From contig CAKTWE010000107.1 in assembly GCA_934630385.1 (NCBI GenBank), positions 1-5,224 on the forward strand: a stretch of DNA of 5,224 bases. Direction: 5' to 3'. Position numbers and translations under genes: made by a program. This DNA is from an uncultured Collinsella sp. Lineage in GTDB: Bacteria; Actinomycetota; Coriobacteriia; Coriobacteriales; Coriobacteriaceae. Of the stretch, positions 1 to 5,178 are shown piece after piece. The first letter of the stretch is position 1, and each line of letters starts with the position of its first letter. A model generated the notes under the pieces. That model worked only from the letters and a program-made list of their open reading frames with translations. It did not search any database and had not been told where the DNA came from.

Positions 1-78
1 GTCGACGAGCTGCCGCAAGCAGGCGAGACGCTGCGCATGCATTTTGATGCCAGCAGGATCCATTTGGTCTGTCGATAA
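1..78 (+). CDS. 3' end of an ABC-transporter ATP-binding subunit (TOBE-like C-terminus), partial
   Basis: Frame 1 is open from the window edge to TAA at 76-78 and gives 25 residues ending DASRIHLVCR. The pattern 'G-[ED]-x-L-R-[ML]-x-F-D-x-x-[RN]-[IV]-H-L-[VF]' is typical of the last beta strands of the TOBE domain that ends ATP-binding subunits of importers such as the polyamine, iron, sulfate and molybdate types. The nucleotide-binding domain would lie upstream, outside the window, so neither substrate nor transporter family can be named. The stop codon touches the inverted repeat at 78-108. Codon use is GC-rich like the rest of the window. The identification rests on a short tail and is tentative; that it is the end of a real gene is more secure. 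Confidence 0.5.
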   Translation, partial: VDELPQAGETLRMHFDASRIHLVCR

Positions 79-108
79 TGTGACAAAGGGACAGTCCCTT
101 TGTCACAT
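78..108. repeat. Perfect 14-bp inverted repeat with 3-nt loop (REP/MITE-like palindrome or gene-end hairpin)
   Basis: The left arm ATGTGACAAAGGGA (78-91) and the right arm TCCCTTTGTCACAT (95-108) are exact reverse complements separated by CAG. The arm begins at the last base of the upstream stop codon. No T-run follows (the next bases are GCGAGGGGG), so it is not a canonical rho-independent terminator, although the hairpin would still protect or block a 3' end. Such a long perfect palindrome is much more AT-rich than its surroundings. It resembles dispersed palindromic repeats of the GGGACAGTCCC type that I believe recur in intergenic sites of many gut bacteria. Its copy number cannot be seen from one window. 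Confidence 0.75.
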
Positions 109-116
109 GCGAGGGG

Positions 117-269
117 GTGGACGCCGAGGTTGGCATTGGTATCGACATCGGTTCGACGGCCGCGAAGGCCGCGGTGGTGAAAACGGATGGCGCCATTGCG
201 TGGACCGGTGTCATGCCGTTGGGCTACTCGTCGGTCGATGCGGCCATTCGCGCACAGGCGCTCGCGTAG
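117..269 (+). pseudogene. N-terminal remnant of an acyl-CoA dehydratase activase-like ATPase (BadF/BadG/BcrA/BcrD or HgdC family)
   Basis: The frame GTG 117 to TAG 267-269 encodes 50 residues. Residues 5-17 (VGIGIDIGSTAAK) match the phosphate-1 loop at the very N-terminus of the ASKHA-fold activases (HgdC and YjiL types), and the following strand and turn (AAVVKTDGAIAW...MPLGYSS) also fit. Full activases are about 250 residues or more and carry a [4Fe-4S] site; here everything after the first subdomain is absent. In-frame reading beyond the TAG (270-332) shows no family resemblance. The GTG is directly preceded by GAGGGG (111-116) with no spacing, so efficient initiation is doubtful. I read it as a decayed gene. 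As I recall, activases and their double-cubane reductase partners often sit near DUF3343, yedF and selD in anaerobes, so this could be a relic of a larger selenium cluster. Confidence 0.55.
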
Positions 270-310
270 GGGGCTTGCGATAAGTCGCCCGCTCCCGGCG
301 CCGCCATGCG

Positions 311-316
311 TATACT
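311..316 (+). promoter_or_regulatory. Possible -10 element for the selenium operon (TATACT)
   Basis: TATACT lies 36 nt before the selD start and would place transcription initiation near 323, leaving a leader of about 29 nt that ends in the strong ribosome binding site. No convincing -35 hexamer is found 15-19 nt upstream; TTGCGA at 275-280 is too far (30-nt spacer). It is a plausible but unproven promoter. Confidence 0.3.
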
Positions 317-340
317 GGGAGGAACTGATTGACCTATGAG

Positions 341-346
341 AGGAGG
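341..346 (+). promoter_or_regulatory. Ribosome binding site that fixes the selD start
   Basis: AGGAGG sits five bases before ATG 352, a near-perfect Shine-Dalgarno sequence. It supports initiation upstream of the in-frame TGA at 400-402 rather than at the TTG at 412, which has no such site and would remove the catalytic loop. Confidence 0.85.
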
Positions 347-351
347 AATCG

Positions 352-1401
352 ATGGCTGATGAACTCGTGAAGCTCACGCAGATGACCGCTGCCTCTGGTT
401 GAGCCGCTAAGTTGGCTCCCGGAGCCCTCGCCCAGGTCCTGGGCGACTTACCCAATGTGCATAACGATAACCTGCTCGTGGGGTTCGATACCTCCGACGA
501 TGCGAGCGTCTTCCGTGTTGGCGAAAACCTGGGCCTCGTGCAGTCCATCGACTTCTTCCCGCCGATGGTCGACGATCCCTATTTGTTCGGTCAGATTGCC
601 GCGGCCAACTCGCTGTCGGACATCTACGCCATGGGCGGGCGGCCGAGCCATGCCATGAACCTGCTCTGCATACCCAGTTGCCTGGGCGTTGAGGTTGCCG
701 GCCAGATTCTGGCGGGCGGCGCCGACAAGTGCGTCGAGGCGGGCTGCTCTATCGCGGGCGGCCACACCATCAACGACGACGAGCCCAAGTACGGTCTGTC
801 CGTGAGCGGTTTTGTGCCACTCGACCACATGCTCGCCAACAGCGGCGCACGCGTGGGCGATGTTCTGCTGCTGACCAAGGCGATCGGCTCGGGCATCATC
901 ACCACGGCCATTAAGGGCGAGCTCATCGAGCAGGACGAGGCCGCAGCCATGTTTGACTCGATGCGTACCCTCAACGAGGCCCCGATTCGCCTGGCCGAGG
1001 GACTCGAGCTTCACGGCTGCACCGACATCACGGGCTTTGGCCTGATCGGGCACGCGTGCGAGATGGCCGAGGGCTCAGGTGTGCAGATTGGCCTTGTGTC
1101 GGGGGCGGTGCCGCTCTTTGACCAGGTGCTCGACATGGCGCGCCTGGGCATTATCCCTGCCGGTGTCTACCGCAACCAGGACTTCTTTGGACCGCGCGTG
1201 GCGGCCGACGATGACCTGGAGCCGGGTATGCTGGATGCGCTGTACGATCCGCAGACCTCGGGCGGCCTGCTCATCGCAGCGCCTGCCGCCGATGTGGATG
1301 AGCTCGCGCACCGTCTGCATGCCGAGGATTGCATCGCTGCCGTTGTCGGTCGCGTGTGCGAGGCGGTGCCGGGCGGTCCTGCCGTTCGTGTTGTGCGTTA
1401 A
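352..1401 (+). CDS. selD: Selenide, water dikinase (selenophosphate synthetase) with selenocysteine at position 17
   Basis: SelD uses ATP, selenide and water to make selenophosphate, the Se donor for selenocysteine and selenouridine. The product has 349 residues when TGA 400-402 is read as Sec (E. coli SelD has 347). The N-terminus reads TAASGUAAKLAPGAL: Sec17 and Lys20 coincide with catalytic Cys17 and Lys20 of E. coli SelD. Other family motifs follow: SDDAS at 48-52, IDFFPPMVDDPYLFG at 66-80 with acidic Mg-ATP ligands, AAANSLSDIYAMGG at 83-96, GGHT at 136-139, DITGFGLIGH at 225-234 and DPQTSGGLL at 299-307. The ATG start is set by the AGGAGG at 341-346. Start-to-UGA coding sequence is in register with no frameshift. 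It leads a cluster with yedF 60 nt downstream. Reading TGA as a stop would leave a 16-residue peptide, so the Sec reading is strongly favoured. Confidence 0.95.
400..402 (+). other. Recoded UGA: selenocysteine codon 17 of selD
   Basis: The TGA is in frame between GGT and GCC GCT AAG and gives the motif G-U-A-A-K. Conserved SelD sequence runs on both sides: the start codon and ribosome site upstream, and hundreds of residues of unmistakable SelD downstream. Sec or Cys at this site is a known alternation in the SelD family, so an assembly error or nonsense mutation is unlikely. Confidence 0.93.
428..446 (+). promoter_or_regulatory. Candidate bacterial SECIS hairpin in selD
   Basis: TCGCCCAG (428-435) pairs perfectly with CTGGGCGA (439-446), closing a GTC loop, or a GGTCC loop if the top G-C pair opens. 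A G at the start of the apical loop and a distance of about 32 nt from the UGA fit the rules I recall for bacterial SECIS elements (loop roughly 16-37 nt from UGA). The GGTC core also matches the SelB-binding loop of the E. coli fdhF element. A second, smaller hairpin (414-418 with 422-426, loop CCG) lies nearer the UGA and is an alternative or could form the lower part. The hairpin is visible in the sequence; its role is inferred. Confidence 0.55.
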
Positions 1402-1461
1402 GGAAAACCGTTTATGCGACCGTCCGTTGTTCTGGGCGGCCCCTTTCGAAAGGAATTTACT

Positions 1462-2088
1462 ATGTCTACCAAGATTGAAGTCAATGCCATGGGCGATGCC
1501 TGCCCGCTGCCCGTCGTCAAGACGCTCAAGGCCCTGAAATCACTCGACGGCGAGGGCGCTGTTGTGACCTCGGTCGACAACGAGACGGCCGTCAAGAACA
1601 TCTCCAAGATGGCGCAGGAGAAGGGCTGCACGGCCTCGGTCGAGAAGGTTTCTGAAGCCGAGTGGCACGTGACCGTGGCGACCTCTGGCGCCGTTGCCGT
1701 GTCCGATCCCGAGCAGGATGGCGCTGCCTTCTGTGGTGCCGGCGCCGGCAAGGGCAAACTCGTCATTTCCGTCTGCACCGATTGCATGGGCCGTGGCGAC
1801 GACGAGCTGGGCCACAAGCTCATGAAGGCCTTCATCTTTGCCGTGACGCAGCAGGAGGAGCTGCCCACGACCATGCTGTTCTACAACGGCGGCGCCAAGC
1901 TCACCGTCGAGGGCTCGCCGGTGCTCGATGACCTGAAGGGCCTGGCGGAGCAGGGTGTCGAGATCCTTACCTGCGGCACCTGCCTCGACCACTTTGGCAT
2001 TAAGGACCAGCTTGCGGTGGGCGAGGTCACCAACATGTACGTGATCGTGGAGAAGATGGAGCAGGCCGTGCGCGTCGTGCGCCCGTAG
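1462..2088 (+). CDS. yedF: YedF-family selenium metabolism protein (TusA-like plus DsrE-like fusion)
   Basis: This 208-residue protein has two parts. Residues 3-72 form a TusA/SirA-like domain with the signature MGDACPLPVVKTLKAL, in which Cys14 of the CPLP motif is the expected sulfur- or selenium-carrying residue. Residues 98-206 form a DsrE-like domain with CTDCMG at 105-110 and LTCGTCLDHFG at 169-179. This two-domain architecture is typical of the selenium-associated YedF family found in genomes with selD; its exact chemistry is not established, but a Se/S relay role is usually proposed. An upstream in-frame start at 1414 was rejected because ATG 1462 is preceded by AAAGGAA (1449-1455) at good spacing and the homologous region begins there. 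It follows selD by 60 nt and precedes the DUF3343 gene by 19 nt, consistent with one operon. Confidence 0.92.
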   Translation: MSTKIEVNAMGDACPLPVVKTLKALKSLDGEGAVVTSVDNETAVKNISKMAQEKGCTASVEKVSEAEWHVTVATSGAVAVSDPEQDGAAFCGAGAGKGKLVISVCTDCMGRGDDELGHKLMKAFIFAVTQQEELPTTMLFYNGGAKLTVEGSPVLDDLKGLAEQGVEILTCGTCLDHFGIKDQLAVGEVTNMYVIVEKMEQAVRVVRP

Positions 2089-2107
2089 CGTATTGGTTGG
2101 AGTTGCC

Positions 2108-2359
2108 ATGAGGGAGAAGCGCCCGGCGCTTGTCATCACGTTTCCCACCACGGCGGCCGCCATGGGCTGCGAGTCCCTGTGCATCGAGCGCGGCCTTCCC
2201 GGACGAACGATTCCCGTGCCCGGGGAGGTCGCTGCCGGCTGTGGTCTGGCGTGGAAAGCGTTGCCTGCCGATGAGGAGCTGCTGCGCGGCGAACTCGCCG
2301 CGGCGGGCGTTCCCACCGAGGGCTATACCGTGATTGATATGTGGGAGGTCGTGCGATGA
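2108..2359 (+). CDS. DUF3343 small protein, putative Se/S carrier-like
   Basis: This 83-residue protein starts with MREKRPALVITFPTTAAAMGCE. It fits the DUF3343 family (putative Se/S carrier protein-like): a short beta-strand start, a T-T-x-A-A-x-x-x-E-like helix, the segment GLPGRTIPVPGEVAAGCGLAWK (29-50) containing the conserved S/A-G-C-G-L cysteine (Cys45), and a C-terminal half that closes the fold (AAAGVPTEGYTVI). Two further cysteines are Cys21 and Cys25. ATG 2108 is preferred over TTG 2093 because GGAG lies at 2099-2102, five bases before it. Its TGA overlaps the next start codon (ATGA, 2356-2359), so it is probably translationally coupled to the cysteine desulfurase. The context, between yedF and the desulfurase, suggests carriage of Se or S between them; no activity has been seen directly. 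Confidence 0.85.
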   Translation: MREKRPALVITFPTTAAAMGCESLCIERGLPGRTIPVPGEVAAGCGLAWKALPADEELLRGELAAAGVPTEGYTVIDMWEVVR

Positions 2360-3495
2360 TCTACCTGGATAACGCGGCGACGACCATGCACAAGCCGCAG
2401 ACGGTCATCGATGCCGTGACGCAGGCGATGTGTTCGCTCGGAAATGCTGGGCGCGGCGCCACGTCGGGTGCGCTCGATGCGGCGCGTACGATTCACGGTT
2501 GCCGTGCCAAGCTCGCGCGCCTTTTAGGTTGTCCGAGGGCGGACCATGTGTGCTTTACGCCCAACTCTACGGCGGCGCTCAACACCGCCATCTGTGGCGT
2601 GGTGCGCCCCGGCGACCGCGTGGTCACGACGGTGCTCGAGCACAACTCCGTGCTGCGTCCGCTTAACCGCCTGGCAGCGGAGCGGGGTGTGACCGTTGAG
2701 CATGCGGGCTGTGACGTAAGCGGCGCGCTCGACTACGACGAGCTCGAGCGGTTGGTCACGCCCGGTACGCGTGCCGTGGTGGTGACGCACGCCTCAAATG
2801 TGACCGGCAACGCGGTCGACATTGCGCGCGTGGCGGCCATGGTCCATGCGGCCGGTGCGCTGGTGATCGTCGATGCCTCTCAGTCTGCCGGCACGGCGCA
2901 TATAGATATGCAGGCCATGGGGCTCGACGTGGTGTGCTTTACCGGCCACAAGGGGCTCATGGGTCCGCAGGGGACCGGCGGCCTGGCCGTGGCGGAGGGC
3001 ATTGACGTGGCCCCCTGGGCCATGGGCGGTACGGGCGTGCACAGCTTTGATCCACTGCAACCGCTTGAGTGGCCCACGCGCCTGGAGGCGGGCACGCTCA
3101 ACGGCCACGGTGTCGCCGGCCTTTCTGCCGGTCTCGACTTTATCGAGGCCCAAGGTGGGGTCGAGGCGATTGCGGCGCATGAGCGAGCACTGGCGGATCG
3201 CTTTCTCGCTGGCGTGCGCGAAATCCCGGAGATCAAGCTCTACGGTGCCTTTGACCAGCCCGTGCGCTCGGCGATCGTCTCACTCAACGTGGGTGATATC
3301 GACTCGGCCGAGATCTCGGACGCGCTCATGCAAGGGTGGGGGATTGCGACGCGCCCCGGTGCCCATTGCGCTCCGCTCATGCACCGTGCGTTAGATACCG
3401 AGCGCCAGGGTGTCGTCCGCTTCTCGTTTGGGTATTTCAACACGACCGAAGAAGTCGACACGGCTATCGATGCTCTGCGCAATTTAGCCTGCTAA
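2356..3495 (+). CDS. Cysteine desulfurase family protein (PLP-dependent, class V aminotransferase fold), probable Se/S-mobilising enzyme
   Basis: This 379-residue protein begins MIYLDNAATT, the classic N-terminus of NifS/SufS-like enzymes. Visible features include LEHNS (94-98), THASNVTGN (144-152), DASQSAG (173-179, Asp173 contacting the PLP pyridine nitrogen), the PLP-lysine motif FTGHKGLMGPQG (195-206, Lys199) and RPGAHCAPLMH (333-343), in which Cys338 is the expected catalytic cysteine. The short HCAPL loop places it with SufS/CsdB-like (group II) enzymes and the family often found beside selD and yedF. It releases S from cysteine or Se from selenocysteine as an enzyme-bound persulfide or selenide. 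GGAGG at 2344-2348 precedes ATG 2356 by seven bases, and the four-base ATGA overlap indicates coupling with the DUF3343 gene. Preference for cysteine or selenocysteine cannot be read from sequence. Confidence 0.92.
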   Translation: MIYLDNAATTMHKPQTVIDAVTQAMCSLGNAGRGATSGALDAARTIHGCRAKLARLLGCPRADHVCFTPNSTAALNTAICGVVRPGDRVVTTVLEHNSVLRPLNRLAAERGVTVEHAGCDVSGALDYDELERLVTPGTRAVVVTHASNVTGNAVDIARVAAMVHAAGALVIVDASQSAGTAHIDMQAMGLDVVCFTGHKGLMGPQGTGGLAVAEGIDVAPWAMGGTGVHSFDPLQPLEWPTRLEAGTLNGHGVAGLSAGLDFIEAQGGVEAIAAHERALADRFLAGVREIPEIKLYGAFDQPVRSAIVSLNVGDIDSAEISDALMQGWGIATRPGAHCAPLMHRALDTERQGVVRFSFGYFNTTEEVDTAIDALRNLAC

Positions 3496-3510
3496 AGCTG
3501 CTGGACCGTT

Positions 3511-3516
3511 TATACT
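3511..3516 (+). promoter_or_regulatory. Possible -10 element for brnQ inside the csd-brnQ gap (TATACT)
   Basis: TATACT, the same hexamer as before selD, occurs 61 nt before the brnQ start. The best -35 at normal spacing is only CTGCTA (3489-3494, 16-nt spacer, three of six consensus bases). Initiation would fall near 3523, within the left arm of the terminator hairpin. Confidence 0.25.
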
Positions 3517-3518
3517 TG

Positions 3519-3552
3519 CGGGACGGGTATTTTGCCCGTCCCGTTTTTGTTT
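3519..3552 (+). terminator. Rho-independent terminator of the selenium operon
   Basis: CGGGACGGG (3519-3527) pairs perfectly with CCCGTCCCG (3535-3543) around the loop TATTTTG, followed by TTTTTGTTT (3544-3552). A 9-bp GC-rich stem directly joined to a T-run is a textbook intrinsic terminator. It lies 23 nt after the cysteine desulfurase stop and seven bases before the brnQ ribosome site, which leaves almost no room for an independent promoter after it. Confidence 0.9.
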
Positions 3553-3571
3553 CGACCCGAAAGGTGTGCCT

Positions 3572-4930
3572 ATGGCTTCATCCGCCCCGCGCGGTCTGCG
3601 TTCCGACCATGTCGTTACCGTCGGCATTGCGCTGTTCTCGATGCTCTTTGGCGCCGGTAACCTCATTATTCCGCCGCTGCTGGCGCTGCAGGCAGGTTCT
3701 GCCACGCCGGTTGCCATGATCGGCTTTTTGATTGCCGCTATCGGTCTGCCCGTTATGGGATTTATCGCCGTCGCGCTCGCTGGCACGGCCCGAGAGCTGG
3801 CCGGGCGTGTGCATCCTAAGTTTGGCGAATTCTTCGTTGCGGCGGTCTACCTGGCCATCGGTCCGTGCCTGGCCATTCCGCGCACAAGCTCTACGGCGTT
3901 CGAAATGCTGGTGCCGCTGCTACCCGAGGGCGTTTCGCTCGGCACGGCACGTCTGGTGTTTGCCATCGGGTTCTTCGTCGTCGCGTTTGCGCTTACGCTG
4001 CGTCCAGGCGTCATCACGCGCGTGCTCGGCCGCATTACGGGCCCTGCGCTCATTGCGCTCATCGTGCTGGTCGTGGGTGCTGCCGTGATCTCGCCGCTGG
4101 GACCGGCTGCCGCGCCGCAGGCCCCCTACAATGCCGGTGCTGCCGTGCAGGGCTTTCTGACTGGCTATCAGACCATGGACCTGCTCGCGTCGCTCGCCTT
4201 TGGCATCATCATCGCCGAGACCATCCACGAGTTGGGTGTTACCGATGACAAGCGCGTGGCCTTCGAGATCTCGCGTTCCGGTGTGATCGCCGGCGTGCTC
4301 ATGGCTATCATCTACTGCGGCTTGGGTCTTGCCGGTATGCAGCTTGGCACCGTGATGCCCGACGCTACCAACGGCGCCGCCATCCTCGCCCGTTCGGCCT
4401 CCATGCATTTTGGGCTTGCCGGCACGGTCGTGGTCTTCGCCATCTTCTTCCTTGCCTGCATGAACGTGTGCATCGGCCTCATCAGCTGCTGCTCGCGTTA
4501 CTTCTGCGAGACGTATGTGGTCGAAGGGGGAGCGGAGGCCTCCGAGGAGGCCATGCGCCGTCCCTTTGCGGTTCTCGCCTTTGTGTTCGCAGCGTTTTCG
4601 TGCGTGCTCTCCAACGTGGGTCTCGACGTGATCCTCATGTTCTCGGTGCCTATGCTCAACGCCTTGTATCCCGTTGCCATCGTGCTGGTACTGATGGGCC
4701 TGGTGCACGGCTTTTGCGACGCTCATCCGCAGGTGTGGGTCTGGGTTGGCGGTGTGGTTGCCGTGCAGAGTGTGATCACCTCGGTCCGCGACGCGTTCTT
4801 TGCGGGCGTGTGGCTACCGTTCGATGCGCTGCCGCTGGCGGATATCGGTGCCGCGTGGGCGCCGGTTGCCGTGGTGGCATTTGTGATCGGTCTGCTCCAT
4901 AGTCGTTTTGTTGCACATTCGAGGAGCTAA
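3572..4930 (+). CDS. brnQ: Branched-chain amino acid transport carrier (LIV-II / BrnQ family)
   Basis: This 452-residue, strongly hydrophobic membrane protein has about 12 likely membrane segments, the full length for the LIVCS family of Na+- or H+-coupled leucine/isoleucine/valine importers. Family hallmarks are GIALFSMLFGAGNLIIPP (18-35), YLAIGPCLAIPRTSSTAFEM (93-112) and the segment GFLTGYQTMDLLASLAFGIII (194-214). The C-terminal third (331-446) holds the last hydrophobic spans, and a short charged loop around 318-330 separates two of them. ATG 3572 is chosen over GTG 3566 because GAAAGG at 3559-3564 is seven bases before ATG but touches the GTG. There is no evident functional link to the selenium genes. 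It lies just behind their terminator and may be transcribed alone; no T-box or leader peptide fits in the gap. Confidence 0.93.
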   Translation: MASSAPRGLRSDHVVTVGIALFSMLFGAGNLIIPPLLALQAGSATPVAMIGFLIAAIGLPVMGFIAVALAGTARELAGRVHPKFGEFFVAAVYLAIGPCLAIPRTSSTAFEMLVPLLPEGVSLGTARLVFAIGFFVVAFALTLRPGVITRVLGRITGPALIALIVLVVGAAVISPLGPAAAPQAPYNAGAAVQGFLTGYQTMDLLASLAFGIIIAETIHELGVTDDKRVAFEISRSGVIAGVLMAIIYCGLGLAGMQLGTVMPDATNGAAILARSASMHFGLAGTVVVFAIFFLACMNVCIGLISCCSRYFCETYVVEGGAEASEEAMRRPFAVLAFVFAAFSCVLSNVGLDVILMFSVPMLNALYPVAIVLVLMGLVHGFCDAHPQVWVWVGGVVAVQSVITSVRDAFFAGVWLPFDALPLADIGAAWAPVAVVAFVIGLLHSRFVAHSRS

Positions 4931-4941
4931 GGCATCAATGC

Positions 4942-4970
4942 TTGCACAGGCGGGGAGTCTCCCCTATAAT
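4942..4970 (+). promoter_or_regulatory. Strong sigma-70-type promoter for the tRNA pair
   Basis: TTGCAC (4942-4947) and the perfect TATAAT (4965-4970) are separated by 17 bases. Initiation near 4977 would give a 5' leader of about 45 nt before tRNA-Pro. The spacer contains the dyad GGGGAGTCTCCCC (4952-4964). The promoter lies in the 91-nt gap after brnQ. Confidence 0.8.
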
Positions 4971-5021
4971 TTCCTTCGCTTTGGGACACGCAAGGTTTAG
5001 ACCTTAGCTGCTCAACACCTT

Positions 5022-5098
5022 CGGGACGTGGCGCAGTTTGGTAGCGCGCCTGCTTTGGGAGCAGGATGTCGCAGGTTCAAATCCTGTCGTCCCGACCA
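5022..5098 (+). tRNA. tRNA-Pro(TGG)
   Basis: The acceptor arm CGGGACG (5022-5028) pairs perfectly with CGTCCCG (5088-5094), followed by discriminator A and an encoded CCA (5096-5098). The D arm is GCGC/GCGC. The anticodon stem CCTGC/GCAGG encloses the loop TTTGGGA with anticodon TGG at 5056-5058 and G37, as expected for proline. The T arm has loop TTCAAAT. It is the first gene of a two-tRNA unit and would read CCA and, by wobble, other proline codons. Confidence 0.97.
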
Positions 5099-5104
5099 TA
5101 TCTT

Positions 5105-5178
5105 GCGGGCGTAGTTCAATGGTAGAACACCAGCCTTCCAAGCTGATGACGCGGGTTCGATTCCCGTCGCCCGCTCCA
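5105..5178 (+). tRNA. tRNA-Gly(TCC)
   Basis: The acceptor GCGGGCG (5105-5111) pairs with CGCCCGC (5168-5174), followed by discriminator T and encoded CCA (5176-5178). The D arm is GTTC/GAAC. The anticodon loop CTTCCAA (5135-5141) carries TCC at 5137-5139. The T arm is CGGG/CCCG around TTCGATT. The top of the anticodon stem (5130/5146) is a C-A mismatch, which is tolerable at that position. It begins six bases after tRNA-Pro and is almost certainly cotranscribed with it. Confidence 0.97.

Noticed and set aside
44..283. 79-codon + strand open frame across the upstream region
   Set aside because: It runs through the palindrome and overlaps the activase-like frame in another register. The product (Arg/Gly/His-rich, MMPAGSIW...) has shadow-frame composition and resembles nothing.
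448..1053. Long minus-strand open frame opposite selD (and similar ones opposite yedF, the desulfurase and brnQ)
   Set aside because: These are antisense shadows of GC-rich coding sequence, with His/Arg/Gly-rich products and no recognisable domains or ribosome sites.
412..1401. selD starting at TTG 412
   Set aside because: There is no ribosome site, and it would delete the catalytic Sec17 and Lys20. The upstream ATG 352 with AGGAGG and an in-frame recoded TGA explains the data better.
1442..1453. Palindrome CCTTTCGAAAGG overlapping the yedF ribosome site
   Set aside because: It could hide the ribosome site, but the stem is short with a minimal loop and TTTCGAAAGGA is a common-looking leader sequence here (a similar GAAAGG precedes brnQ). 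There is no evidence of regulation.
4992..5005. Small hairpin AAGGT-TTAG-ACCTT in the leader of the tRNA transcript
   Set aside because: A 5-bp AT-containing stem in a processed tRNA leader is expected by chance and has no T-run.
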